From contig CAZVME010000022.1 in the NCBI GenBank assembly GCA_964628835.1, positions 1 to 47,053 on the forward strand: 47,053 nucleotides of DNA. The letters run 5' to 3'. The position numbers and the translations under genes are program-made. Below the pieces are notes generated by a model. It was not told the origin of the DNA and made no database searches. It worked only from the letters and a program-made list of their open reading frames with translations. Origin of the DNA: JAAGZL01 sp964628835. GTDB lineage: Bacteria; Pseudomonadota; Gammaproteobacteria; Chromatiales; Chromatiaceae. The first letter of the stretch is position 1; the number at the start of each line of letters is the position of its first letter. Below are positions 1 through 8,739 of the stretch, piece by piece.

Positions 1-54
1 ATTTTTTCAGAGAAGGCGTAAGGTCTACAATAACTATTTAATCATGGTTGTTAT

Positions 55-3000
55 ATGAAATATATAAAGGACCGGCGCTGTCTGTCGCTAGTTCCCCTCC
101 TGTTGTTTGCTCTGTTGCTGACGTGCCCGACCATGGCACAAAATGCCCCTGTTTCTGAACCAAAGCGGTCGTCGGCGCAGGAGATATACCAGGACGGCAT
201 CAAGGCGCGTATCTCTGATCTGGAGGCGGTGGAGGGACCGAGCCCGGAGACCAGAGCTGTTCTAGACCTATATCGCGCTGCCCTGGCGCGACTAATGAGT
301 GCACGTAGCAATGATGAGTTATCGGCCCGATATAAACAGACGGTTGATGGTTCGGCCAAACAGCAGGCACAACTGGAGGCTCAGCTCAAACAGCAGCGGA
401 CTGCTGCCAAGAAACCCCAAAAAACACCACTGGCCCTGAGTCTGGATGAACTCAAACAGCAGTTGGATAAGGCGGTAGCAGGCAACAGTCTGGATCAGAC
501 CCGTCTGTCGGAGTTGGAGTCGGAGCTGCGCAAGGAGCGGCTGCGCCCGGATCAGACCAGTGCTGAATTGCGCGAGACTAAGCAAAAACAGGCCGAGGCA
601 GACAGAAAGCAGCCCGGTGTTGATGGTGGTAAGACCGACATTGTCACTGCCCAACGTGTTGCCTGGCGCGCGAATAATCTTGCCCTTGCCAGCAGGATAA
701 AACGGCTGGAGCTGGAGCGTCTCAGTCATACCCCACGCCTGTCGCTCCTGAAGCTGCGGATTGAGTTGGCGCGCGGTCAACTCCAGCAATCCGGTCGCAG
801 CATGGAGTTGTTGCAGCAGCGTCTGAATAGATCTTTGGCCGAGGAGGCCAGGAAGGTGCGTCAGGCCACCGAGAAGGCCAGGCTGGCCGCGCTGGGCAAA
901 CACCCCATAGTGCGTAAAGAGGCCGAATATAACTCCCAGCTCAGTGCGCAGTTGGGTGAGTTGACCAAGCAGATCGAGCGGCTTGTTGCCCAGAAGGGAA
1001 CGGTGTTGCACCAGCTGAAGCGGATCCGGCAGAGCCGGGAGCGGGCGCAACAGCAGGTGGATGTGGTGGGACTGGATGAGCCCTTAGGTGAGTTGCTCCT
1101 GGCCCAGAAACGCACCTTGCCCGGTGTTAGACAGCTTGACCTGCGGGCGCAGGGGTATCTGCGCCAGATCTCCCTGGTGCGGGTGCAGCGGTTTCAGTTG
1201 ACCGATGAGTTGCAACAGCTCTCAGAGGACAAGGGTGTGGTTGATATGGTCGCTGCGCTGCAGCCGGCTGACCTGGAAGCGCCGGAACTGCCGGCATATA
1301 AACAGGCCATGCAGGGGCTGATCCAGAACCGGGTTCAACTCTTGAGTAAGTTGTCGGAAGAGTATGATCGGCATGAAAATGTCCTGGGTGATCTCGCCCT
1401 GCAACAGCAGCAGTTGAGTAATGAAGTGACTGGCTACCAGGAGTTTCTCAGCAAGAATTTGGTGTGGATTCCCAGTGCGCCGCAGCTGGGTCTCGCCGAC
1501 CTGGTCAAGATTGGTGCGGCCATGAGCTGGCTGCTCAGTGGGGAGAACTGGGGCTCAGTGGCTGAAAAGCTGAGGCATACGGCTCAGGAGTTTCCTGTCC
1601 GGGTAGGAGTGCTGCTGCTGAGTGTGATTGCCCTCACTGTGTTGCGTAGGCGCATGCTCGGTTACATGGAATCGGTGTTGCCAAAGATTGGCAAGGTCAA
1701 TCATGATCGCTACCGGTTTTCTCTGGCTGTGTTGGCGTTCACGCTGCTGCTGGCCCTGCCTCCGCCCCTGGTGCTGGGTGGCACGGGATGGTTGCTGTAT
1801 AAAAATGAATCGTCCAGTTTTGCCTGGGCCGTGGGTACGTCTGCCCTCACGGTAGCAATACTCTATCTGGTGCTTCGGTTTGGGCGTTGTCTGGTGATGC
1901 CAAATGGACTGGCCCGCACCCATCTGCGCTGGGATCCACATGCGGTAACTGTCTATGCACGGGTTTTGCCCTGGCTCACGCCGCTGTTTGTGTTGGTGGC
2001 ATTTATTGTTGGCATAACCGAGTGGGAACGGGATGTGGGTTACTGGAACTCGCTGGGGCGGGTTGTGGGGATTCTGGCCACGCTGCTCATGCTCTGGTTT
2101 GCCCACATCAGCCTCAATCCCTGGCATGGGGCCCTTAGCCGCTCGCGCCATGCTCTGCTTCAGGGGTTGCGTCTGAAGGTGCTGTGGTATCCCCTGGCGC
2201 TGGTGCTGGGCTGTGTGCTGTTGCTGCTTACGTTTCAGGGTTATAACTACACCGCCACTGTGTTGAAGCGACTGCTGTTTGCCTCTTTCTGCATCGGGGT
2301 GGTTATTCTGTTGCTGCATAGCTTCGCCCGGCGCTGGTTGCTGGTGGCACAGCGACGCCTGGCTTTGAAACGGGCGCAGGCCAGACGCGAGGCGGCATCG
2401 GAGGCGAAGGCGGCAAAGGAGGCGGCGGATGCTGCGGGAGAGGGGGTGCCAGAGGCGGAGGAGCTGGAGGCGATCAACCTGGCCAGCATCAGCGAGCAGA
2501 CGCAACGTCTGCTGCGTATGTTTGCTGTGGTGGCGTTCTTTGGGGCGATGTTTGTTCTCTGGTCCCGGCTGACCCCGGCCCTGGGCGGTTTGAATGATAT
2601 TATCCTGTGGCAGTATCAGGCCACGGCCGGTGCGGATGCGGCCCTGGCCTCGGTGTCGCTGTGGGATCTGTTGCTGTCCGTTATGGTGGCGATATTGATG
2701 CTGGTTGCGGTGCGTAACCTGCCCGGCCTGCTGGAGATTGCCATCTTGCAGCCATTGGCGTTGGAACCGGGAAATCGTTTTGCGGTTACCAGCATCAGTC
2801 GTTATCTGATCTTTGCCACCGGTTTTTTTGTGGCCCTGAGTCTGCTTGGAATTAGTTGGGGTGATGTGCAGTGGCTGGTGGCGGCCATGGGTGTGGGGCT
2901 GGGCTTTGGCCTCAAGGAGATCTTTGCCAATTTTATTTCCGGCCTAATTATTCTGTTTGAGCGCCCGATACGGATCGGTGACACCGTAACCGTAGGGGAT

Positions 3001-3465
3001 CTGAGTGGCACCGTAACCAGGATTCGTATTCGCGCTACCACCGTTACCGATTGGGATAATAAAGAGCAGGTGATCCCGAATCAGAACTTTCTGATCAACC
3101 CGCTGATCAACTGGACCCTGTCTGACCCCATTACTCGGGTGGCGTTCAACGTGGGCATCGCCTATGGCTCGGATACCGAGAGGGCGCTACAGGTGATGAC
3201 CGAGGTGGTGCATGCCCAGGCTGAGGTGCTGGAGGAGCCGCGGCCCACCGTGTTCTTTGTCGGTTTTGGTGACAGTTCGCTGGACTTTGAGGTGCGGGTG
3301 TTTGTGCGGGAGCGTCTGCGGCGAATCCCGTTGCGACATGATCTGCATATGGCACTGAACCGAGCGCTGGCTGAGGCCGGTATTGAGATACCATTTCCCC
3401 AGCGCGATCTGCATCTGCGCAGTATAGCGCCAGGGTTGGGGCTGCCAGGGAAAGAGTCGGAGTAG
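55..3465 (+). CDS. Large mechanosensitive ion channel, MscK/MscM-like
   Basis: This 1136-residue protein is predicted to be an inner-membrane tension-gated channel that releases solutes on osmotic downshock. It opens with a signal peptide (hydrophobic residues about 12-28, ending near TMAQ). A long Gln/Leu/Arg-rich helical periplasmic region follows to about residue 480. Many membrane segments lie between about 510 and 960. A short Ala/Glu/Lys-rich cytoplasmic linker sits near 775-805. The C-terminal MscS pore domain starts near 935, with the Gly/Ala-rich pore helix containing AAMGVGLGFGLKEIFANF and the beta domain FERPIRIGDTV. The length is close to E. coli MscK (about 1120). MscK and MscM cannot be told apart by eye. 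The ATG at 55 is chosen because it directly precedes the signal peptide; no strong Shine-Dalgarno is visible. Confidence 0.92.
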   Translation: MKYIKDRRCLSLVPLLLFALLLTCPTMAQNAPVSEPKRSSAQEIYQDGIKARISDLEAVEGPSPETRAVLDLYRAALARLMSARSNDELSARYKQTVDGSAKQQAQLEAQLKQQRTAAKKPQKTPLALSLDELKQQLDKAVAGNSLDQTRLSELESELRKERLRPDQTSAELRETKQKQAEADRKQPGVDGGKTDIVTAQRVAWRANNLALASRIKRLELERLSHTPRLSLLKLRIELARGQLQQSGRSMELLQQRLNRSLAEEARKVRQATEKARLAALGKHPIVRKEAEYNSQLSAQLGELTKQIERLVAQKGTVLHQLKRIRQSRERAQQQVDVVGLDEPLGELLLAQKRTLPGVRQLDLRAQGYLRQISLVRVQRFQLTDELQQLSEDKGVVDMVAALQPADLEAPELPAYKQAMQGLIQNRVQLLSKLSEEYDRHENVLGDLALQQQQLSNEVTGYQEFLSKNLVWIPSAPQLGLADLVKIGAAMSWLLSGENWGSVAEKLRHTAQEFPVRVGVLLLSVIALTVLRRRMLGYMESVLPKIGKVNHDRYRFSLAVLAFTLLLALPPPLVLGGTGWLLYKNESSSFAWAVGTSALTVAILYLVLRFGRCLVMPNGLARTHLRWDPHAVTVYARVLPWLTPLFVLVAFIVGITEWERDVGYWNSLGRVVGILATLLMLWFAHISLNPWHGALSRSRHALLQGLRLKVLWYPLALVLGCVLLLLTFQGYNYTATVLKRLLFASFCIGVVILLLHSFARRWLLVAQRRLALKRAQARREAASEAKAAKEAADAAGEGVPEAEELEAINLASISEQTQRLLRMFAVVAFFGAMFVLWSRLTPALGGLNDIILWQYQATAGADAALASVSLWDLLLSVMVAILMLVAVRNLPGLLEIAILQPLALEPGNRFAVTSISRYLIFATGFFVALSLLGISWGDVQWLVAAMGVGLGFGLKEIFANFISGLIILFERPIRIGDTVTVGDLSGTVTRIRIRATTVTDWDNKEQVIPNQNFLINPLINWTLSDPITRVAFNVGIAYGSDTERALQVMTEVVHAQAEVLEEPRPTVFFVGFGDSSLDFEVRVFVRERLRRIPLRHDLHMALNRALAEAGIEIPFPQRDLHLRSIAPGLGLPGKESE

Positions 3466-3478
3466 TTAATGTGTCTTC

Positions 3479-3549
3479 GGGGCCGGAGTCGATTGCGAAT
3501 AGTAGTTATGGATTTTTCAATAATCTTTGGTGCAATCGACTCCGACCCC
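3479..3549. repeat. Short palindromic element, copy 1 (GGGGCCGGAGTC type)
   Basis: The left arm at 3479-3496 begins GGGGCCGGAGTCGATTGC. The right arm at 3532-3549 is its reverse complement with one mismatch, leaving a 35-base AT-rich centre. It ends at the base before the menD stop codon. A related element lies at 5295-5363. Such termini resemble the palindromes mobilised by REP-associated Y1 transposases; that is an inference, as no transposase gene is present here. It could also act as a terminator stem between the convergent channel and menD genes. Confidence 0.75.
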
Positions 3550-5247
3550 TTAAATCGTTACGGCATCCAGCCAAGCCTGCTGTCGGACCATCTCCTGTTC
3601 CCGGTCTAGGATCACCTCGATCATGCTGAGACCGGGTTTCTGCATGGCGAGGTCCAGTGCGGGACGGAACCCGGACTGGCTGCGGACTCGCTGAAACTTC
3701 AGGGAGTAGAGTTCGGCCACCTTGCCGAAATCAAGATTGGTCGGGGTCAGCCAGTGCTGTTCAAATTGCTCCAGGTCTGCCTGCGGCAGATAACCAAAAA
3801 TACCGCCGCCGCCGTTGTTGAGCAGGATTATCACCGCATCTATCTCAGCCGCGCCCAGCAGGCCATTCATGTCGTGATAGCAGGCCAGGTCTCCCAACAC
3901 TCCTAACACCGGGGCATCGACGCTGACCCCAAGCCCCAGCAGGGTGGATATGTTGCCGTCGATTCCGCTTATGCCGCGATTAGCCATAATGCGCAGTGGT
4001 TTGGCTCCGGACCCGCTCCAGCTATCCAGATGCCTGATGGGCAGGGAGTTGCTGCTGAACACAATGCCGTCGGGCGGGGCCGCCTGAATCAGCTGTTCTA
4101 TCAGCAGGTCGCCACAGGGCAGGTCGGCGTCGTTCTCCAGGCGGATGGCTCGCACCCGCTCCTCCTGCTGCTGAAAGCTGTGCAGCCAGTGGTCTGTGGC
4201 TGGGGTCTGGACCTGCTCCAGCAGTTGATTACACAGGTCCAGTGGCTGGGTGCGCACCATCTCGCGGGTCTGGTGCAGTGGGTCCGGCCAGTCGCCACGG
4301 GGGGCGCAGAGTATGGTTGTGGGCTTGCTCTGTTCCAGATACTGCAACAGGGTCTTAGAGACCGGGATTGCGCCAAAGCGCAACACCCATTCCGGGCGGT
4401 TTTGTTCTGCAAACTCCCGGCGGCGCAGAAATGCATCGTAGTGGCTGATGATGTTGGATTGGGCATGTGCGCCGAAGCGCAGATTGCTCAGGGGATCGGC
4501 CAGAATGGGGGTGTGCATGCGCCGGGCCAGCTCAGCCACTGCCGGGTGGAAATCGCCGTCTGGGGTTGAGGGGCCGCACACTATCAGGCCTGGACCCTGG
4601 GAGATGATACTCAGGATGCGTTTTAGCTGTTCCTGGTCTACCTGTTGTCGCGTCCTGGAGACTGGCATATCTACTTTGCTGCTGTTGGCCGGGGGCATCA
4701 CCTGCGGGATTAGTGGCTCCCGAAATGGCAGGTTGATATGGACCGGCCCCGGATTGTGGCCAGTGGCCAGGTGTGTGGCCTCTACCCCCAGATCTCTTAT
4801 CTGTCCCAGGGCTTCTGGTCCCGAGCGTGCGGGTCCAGGGTCGAAAAAGCCCCGAGCCTGGGTGCCAAACAGCTGTTTTTGATCGGTGGCCTGGTTGGCT
4901 CCGCACTCCTGCAACTCTGGTGGCCGGTCTGCGCTCAGCAAGATAAGCGGTGTCCCGGAGTGGTTGGCCTCGATCACTGCGGGATACCAGTGGGCCGGTG
5001 CGCTTCCGGAGGTGGCGATCAATGCCACCGGTGACCGGTCCTGCTTGGCCATACCCAGGGCAAAGAAGGCGGCTGTGCGCTCGTCGATTCGCGACCAGGT
5101 TTTGATCCGGGGGTGGCGGTCGCATGCCAGTACCAGCGGGGTGGAGCGGGAGCCGGGAGAGATCACTGCGCGCCTCACCCCTGCCGCTGCGAGGCCGTCC
5201 AGCAATGCGTCTGCCCAGAGCAGGTTGTCACTACCTGAATCGGTCAT
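3550..5247 (-). CDS. menD: 2-succinyl-5-enolpyruvyl-6-hydroxy-3-cyclohexene-1-carboxylate synthase
   Basis: MenD is the thiamine-diphosphate enzyme that joins isochorismate and 2-oxoglutarate (losing CO2) to give SEPHCHC in menaquinone biosynthesis. The 565 residues match the family length (E. coli 556). Visible marks are the N-terminal pyrimidine-binding domain with VISPGSRSTPL and ATSGSAPAHWYPAV, and the C-terminal TPP-binding domain with RGISGIDGNISTLLG and GDLACYHDMNGLL, followed by the Asn-rich LLNNGGGGIF. It follows menF on the same strand after 183 bases, so the two probably form one transcription unit interrupted by a palindromic element. The stop codon abuts another palindrome. The cytosolic product serves anaerobic or low-oxygen respiration. 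Confidence 0.96.
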   Translation of the reverse strand: MTDSGSDNLLWADALLDGLAAAGVRRAVISPGSRSTPLVLACDRHPRIKTWSRIDERTAAFFALGMAKQDRSPVALIATSGSAPAHWYPAVIEANHSGTPLILLSADRPPELQECGANQATDQKQLFGTQARGFFDPGPARSGPEALGQIRDLGVEATHLATGHNPGPVHINLPFREPLIPQVMPPANSSKVDMPVSRTRQQVDQEQLKRILSIISQGPGLIVCGPSTPDGDFHPAVAELARRMHTPILADPLSNLRFGAHAQSNIISHYDAFLRRREFAEQNRPEWVLRFGAIPVSKTLLQYLEQSKPTTILCAPRGDWPDPLHQTREMVRTQPLDLCNQLLEQVQTPATDHWLHSFQQQEERVRAIRLENDADLPCGDLLIEQLIQAAPPDGIVFSSNSLPIRHLDSWSGSGAKPLRIMANRGISGIDGNISTLLGLGVSVDAPVLGVLGDLACYHDMNGLLGAAEIDAVIILLNNGGGGIFGYLPQADLEQFEQHWLTPTNLDFGKVAELYSLKFQRVRSQSGFRPALDLAMQKPGLSMIEVILDREQEMVRQQAWLDAVTI

Positions 5248-5294
5248 ATTCGGTCATCTAATATCTTCAGTGGTGGTGATCATATTCAACCTCA

Positions 5295-5363
5295 GGGGGC
5301 GGAGTCGGTTGCGCCAGGGTTATGGGGAAATGCATTTGCATTACTGCAATTGACTCCGGCCCT
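5295..5363. repeat. Short palindromic element, copy 2
   Basis: The left arm at 5295-5312 reads GGGGGCGGAGTCGGTTGC. The right arm at 5346-5362 reads GCAATTGACTCCGGCCC, its imperfect reverse complement. The arms are clearly related to those of the element at 3479-3549, while the 33-base centre differs. It sits in the menF-menD gap. It is more diverged than copy 1, consistent with an older insertion. Confidence 0.7.
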
Positions 5364-5430
5364 GCACCCCCAATAAGTTAGCACAATTCAACTCTATCCT
5401 TGGTGCGAAAACACAGACTGTGTGCAGTGA

Positions 5431-6825
5431 TCAGGAGTTTTCCAGCGCCTCCAACATGACGCCAAACTTGAGCTCTGTCTCCGCATACTCGGTATCGGCG
5501 TCCGACCCGGCGGTGATGCCGGCGCCGGCGAACAGGTCTGCCCGGTCGTTATCCAGCAAGGCGCAGCGTAGAAGCACCGCCAATTCACCGTTGCCGCTAC
5601 AGTCGATCCAGCCCGCAGCACCGGCGTACCAGCCGCGCTCAAAGGGTTCGTTCTGGCGCAGCCAGGCTCGGGCCTGAGCGCCGGGAAACCCGTTTACCGC
5701 TGCAGTTGGGTGCAGGGCTGCGGCCACTTGCAGTAGGTTGATCTCTGGTTTGAGTTGTCCCCGGATCTCGGTCCACAGGTGTTGCAGGTTGCGTAGGCGT
5801 TTCAGGGCTGGTTGATCGGGGTACTCAATATCTGTGCACAGTGGCCTCAGGGAGTCTTTTATATTTTCAACTACCAGCCGGTGTTCATGTGCGATCTTGG
5901 GGTCGGTGAGCAGGAATGTGCCCAGGTCCATGTCTCGCTGTTCTACTGCTGAGCGGCGCATGGTCCCGGCTACGGCATCGCAGGTAATGCTGTTTCCGTC
6001 CGAGCTGGCCAGTCGTTCGGGCGTGGCCGAGACAAAGATGCGTCCGCTCAGGTGAGTGGCAAGCAGTATGCTGCTGGGATAGAGGTAGTTCAGGGTGGAC
6101 ATCAGTTGGCGTGGGTTCAGTGTGCGCTGGGCCTGTATCTGCAGGTGTCGGGCTGGAACCACCTTCTCCATTGTCCCGGATGAAATCTCTGCGTCTGCAC
6201 CATCCAGCAGTTGTTGCCACTGGTTTTGGTTGGATGAGGTTGCGGTCCTGACCAGGCTGGTTTTGCATCCGGGTGGCTGGTGTGGCCGGTGCAGGGATTC
6301 AATTAGCTCGGTAAACAGTTCCATCCAGTGCTGATGAATGGAGTTGGGGTCCTGGTCCTTGCTCAGGTCGGTGCTGAATGCGATTACACACAGGTTGTTC
6401 TGTTGCCGCAACGTAAGTTTCGGTAGATACAGCCCTGAGTTGGGTAGCCCTTGCCAGGCTCCTTGCATCGGGTCGTCTGGGTTGAAGGCGAAACAGATGT
6501 GGCAGAGTGGGTGCAGCCCCGTCAGCTCCGGATCTATCCACTCCCAGTTGGCGTGAATCTTCCCCATCTCCAGATTTAGCTGCTCCAGCCGATCCTCCCC
6601 GGATGCGGTGATCCGTAAGGCCTCTCCCAGGCCCAGGATGCGCTCGTCCTTGGTGGGGTGGTCCCAGAAGAACCAGTCACCCTTTATCTCTGGCAGACCG
6701 CGCAGGTGTATCTCCTGAGCCGGGATGGTGATGGAGAGTATCTGGCCGTGTCCCGGCAGTGCCGCTTTCAACTCGCGCCTTAAGTAGAGATCAACGCGGG
6801 TGATAAGGCTATTTGGGTCTAACAT
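5431..6825 (-). CDS. menF: Isochorismate synthase
   Basis: This enzyme of the chorismate-utilising family converts chorismate to isochorismate, the first committed step to menaquinone and substrate supply for MenD downstream. The 464 residues have a variable N-terminal half and a conserved C-terminal catalytic half. Family signatures are KVVPARHLQIQAQ (about 220-232), CDAVAGTMRRS, IAHEHRLVVENI, HPTAAVNGFPG and the C-terminal AETELKFGVMLEAL. Siderophore-type isochorismate synthases (EntC) are close relatives, but the adjacent menD supports the menaquinone assignment. Other men genes are not in the window. The first gene of a probable menF-menD operon. Confidence 0.93.
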   Translation of the reverse strand: MLDPNSLITRVDLYLRRELKAALPGHGQILSITIPAQEIHLRGLPEIKGDWFFWDHPTKDERILGLGEALRITASGEDRLEQLNLEMGKIHANWEWIDPELTGLHPLCHICFAFNPDDPMQGAWQGLPNSGLYLPKLTLRQQNNLCVIAFSTDLSKDQDPNSIHQHWMELFTELIESLHRPHQPPGCKTSLVRTATSSNQNQWQQLLDGADAEISSGTMEKVVPARHLQIQAQRTLNPRQLMSTLNYLYPSSILLATHLSGRIFVSATPERLASSDGNSITCDAVAGTMRRSAVEQRDMDLGTFLLTDPKIAHEHRLVVENIKDSLRPLCTDIEYPDQPALKRLRNLQHLWTEIRGQLKPEINLLQVAAALHPTAAVNGFPGAQARAWLRQNEPFERGWYAGAAGWIDCSGNGELAVLLRCALLDNDRADLFAGAGITAGSDADTEYAETELKFGVMLEALENS

Positions 6826-6954
6826 GGCTTTAACTGAGTCTCGGTTTGGTCAGGCCGGTATGATAACCTGTGGCAGCTTTATAATGCTTGATAATTCTGA
6901 TAACTGTCAGGGTGGCTTGGTACCATGTCTTATGCTTGCATAGCATGGATGGAT

Positions 6955-6984
6955 TTGACCGGATGAGCGTCATTCTGGTATACA
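6955..6984 (+). promoter_or_regulatory. Candidate sigma-70 promoter for the cytochrome c4 gene
   Basis: TTGACC at 6955-6960 and TATACA at 6979-6984 are separated by 18 bases, a good fit to a sigma-70 -35/-10 pair. They lie about 85 bases upstream of the chosen cytochrome start. Judged by eye only. Confidence 0.45.
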
Positions 6985-7069
6985 TGCACAGGCTTTTTAG
7001 GGGTGAATGGCGTCAAAACGGCGAGCTTTTCCCCCAGACTCTAAACAGGTAACGATAACAGGATCAACC

Positions 7070-7675
7070 ATGGGTAAATGGCTAGTAACAGTTTCTATAG
7101 TAATGGTTCTTGCATCTGGCATGGCACAGGCTGCAGGAGACGCAGCCGCAGGCAAGGCCAAATCTGCAACCTGTCTGGCATGTCACGGCCCGGACGGAAA
7201 TAGCCCAAATCCGATTTGGCCCAAGCTGGCGGGTCAGCATTCAGTATATATTCTTAAGCAGTTACAGGCGTTTAAGTCAGGCGAGCGCAAGAATGATCTG
7301 ATGAGCCCTATGGCCATGCCACTAGCAGATGCAGACATGGAAAATCTGGCCGCCTATTTCAGCGGCCAGAAGCAGACCGCTGGTACTGCCGCTGCGGACA
7401 AGGTAGAGCTGGGAGAGAAGATCTATCGCTCTGGCAATGCCGCCAACGGTGTTGCTCCATGTATCGGTTGCCACGGTCCCAGCGGATTGGGCAATCCGGC
7501 GGCACAGTTTCCTCGCATTAGTGGGCAGCACGCAGCCTATGCAGAAAAGGCCCTGAAGGATTTTCGCGGCCAGCAGCGCACCAATGACACCCAGGAGATG
7601 ATGCAGGGCGCCACTGCCAAGATGAGTGATGCAGAGATTGCAGCTGTGGCCCAGTACATCCAAGGTCTTCACTGA
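7070..7675 (+). CDS. Cytochrome c4-like diheme c-type cytochrome
   Basis: A periplasmic diheme electron carrier; cytochromes c4 pass electrons from the bc1 complex to terminal oxidases. The 201-residue product starts MGKWLV, has a signal peptide cleaved after GMAQA, and carries two heme motifs, CLACH (residues 35-39) and CIGCH (131-135). Each sits in a repeat of about 90 residues with Met ligand candidates (PMAMPL and the region near ATAKMSD). The open frame extends back to 7007, but that adds 21 polar residues before the signal peptide, so the ATG at 7070 is preferred. A strong terminator follows at once. dsbA is next downstream, as in Pseudomonas-type clusters. Confidence 0.93.
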   Translation: MGKWLVTVSIVMVLASGMAQAAGDAAAGKAKSATCLACHGPDGNSPNPIWPKLAGQHSVYILKQLQAFKSGERKNDLMSPMAMPLADADMENLAAYFSGQKQTAGTAAADKVELGEKIYRSGNAANGVAPCIGCHGPSGLGNPAAQFPRISGQHAAYAEKALKDFRGQQRTNDTQEMMQGATAKMSDAEIAAVAQYIQGLH

Positions 7676-7690
7676 CACATAATCTCGATT

Positions 7691-7730
7691 AAACTACAAA
7701 GGGCGGCCCTGGGGCCGCCCTTTGTAGTTT
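7691..7730 (+). terminator. Rho-independent terminator after cytochrome c4
   Basis: A perfect 18-base inverted repeat (7691-7708 and 7713-7730) encloses a 4-base CTGG loop. The GC-rich core GGGCGGCC is flanked by AAACTACAAA and its complement. It begins 16 bases after the cytochrome stop codon. The U-tract is short, so the arms' T-rich end must serve. Confidence 0.85.
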
Positions 7731-7736
7731 CTGGGT

Positions 7737-7887
7737 CATGCTCTGATTAAAGCCATTCATGGCTTTAATCAGAGCATGTAAGTGGAAAACGTGATTTTCC
7801 ACTGCCTTCATTTTCAATGGCTTATAGCCATAGAAAATGGCAACACATTCATGTGCTGCTGGAATCCCTGAATAAATCAGAGGTTCC
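7737..7887. repeat. Multi-hairpin dispersed repeat, copy A (near complete)
   Basis: Five inverted repeats follow one another. (1) A perfect 20-base pair at 7737-7756/7759-7778 around a 2-base centre. (2) AGTGGAAAA/TTTTCCACT at 7781-7789/7795-7803. (3) CATTTTC-ATGGC with its complement at 7809-7821/7827-7839. (4) GCAACACAT/ATGTGCTGC at 7840-7848/7851-7859. (5) GGAATCCCTGA with a 9/11 match at 7861-7871/7877-7887. The same series recurs at 34626-34781, and parts recur at 11702-11772 and 45658-45736, all in the same orientation. It contains no coding sequence. Confidence 0.85.
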
Positions 7888-7906
7888 CAAGAATTGATAT
7901 ATCCGC

Positions 7907-7972
7907 TTGATCTGTAAGGATCGAATTATTATTAATTTATCCGTCGTGTACAGGTCAAACCACTTGGTTTGA
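7907..7972 (+). promoter_or_regulatory. Candidate dsbA promoter and leader hairpin
   Basis: TTGATC (7907-7912) and TATTAA (7930-7935) are spaced by 17 bases. Just downstream, TCAAACCA (7955-7962) and TGGTTTGA (7965-7972) form a perfect 8-base inverted repeat that would lie in the leader. With repeat copy A and the terminator, these account for the 384-base gap before dsbA. Visual call only. Confidence 0.35.
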
Positions 7973-8059
7973 ACCCTTAGGCTAACCATTGGTCGGATAG
8001 GTGTTAATATTAAAGAAAAAAGGTGTTACTGCCGCTAACCAATAGGTGAGGAAAGACAT

Positions 8060-8689
8060 ATGCGAAACATGTTTATAGCAATTTTATTACTTGTAACTCC
8101 GGTGCTGGCGCATGCGGCCACGGAATATCAGGAAGAGTTGCACTACCAGGCTGTGATTCCCGAGCAACCAGGGGCCGAGGGGGAAGGGGTTCGGGTAATG
8201 GGTTTTTTCTGGTACGGCTGTAGCCACTGTAGAGCATTTGAGCCGCATCTGGACAAGTGGATGGAACAGAAGTCTGACGATGTTGAGTTTGTGCGAGTGC
8301 CGGCCATGTTTAACCGGCCGGATGTTATAATGCACGCCAAGGCCTACTATGCGTTGAATATTATCGGCGCCAAGCCTGAAATTCACACCAAGATCTTCAA
8401 TGCCATGCATGTGGAAAACAAGCGCCTGGGCACCGAAGAGAAGATGGAGGAGTTTCTGCAGGCCAATGGCATAGACCTGGATAAGTACCGCAAGGCGATG
8501 ACATCTTTTGCTGTTCAGGCCAATATCAGAAAGGCGGCAGTGATGGCTGAGAATTTTGATATACGTGGCGTGCCAGCAATTACGGTGGATGGAAAATATA
8601 CGATTGGTGGTCTTGAGGGTGGGACCATGATCGGCATAATGAAGCAGTTGGTTGATAAGGTACGGAAAGGCAAGGCCACTGATAACTAG
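8060..8689 (+). CDS. dsbA: Thiol:disulfide interchange protein DsbA
   Basis: A periplasmic thioredoxin-fold oxidase that introduces disulfide bonds into secreted proteins. The 209 residues start with a signal peptide (MRNMFIAILLLVTPVLAHA). The active site is C54-S-H-C57 in FFWYGCSHCRAFEP, followed by a helical insertion and the cis-Pro loop GVPAI near residue 172. The usual enterobacterial dipeptide is PH; here it is SH, which may shift the redox potential. A GAGGAAAG Shine-Dalgarno lies 6 bases before the ATG. It follows cytochrome c4 and precedes an EEP-family gene. Several exported, Cys-containing proteins in this window (pstS, GMC subunit region) could be substrates; that is inference. 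Confidence 0.95.
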   Translation: MRNMFIAILLLVTPVLAHAATEYQEELHYQAVIPEQPGAEGEGVRVMGFFWYGCSHCRAFEPHLDKWMEQKSDDVEFVRVPAMFNRPDVIMHAKAYYALNIIGAKPEIHTKIFNAMHVENKRLGTEEKMEEFLQANGIDLDKYRKAMTSFAVQANIRKAAVMAENFDIRGVPAITVDGKYTIGGLEGGTMIGIMKQLVDKVRKGKATDN

Positions 8690-8739
8690 GTTAGCCAGAG
8701 GCCTTATTCGAGGTTGTAATCTGATGTAGGGTGCCGGGT

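Noticed and set aside
1555..2505. Long minus-strand frame inside the mechanosensitive channel gene (316 codons)
   Set aside because: Shadow of the real gene: Gln/His/Arg-rich low-complexity translation typical of antisense to membrane protein genes.
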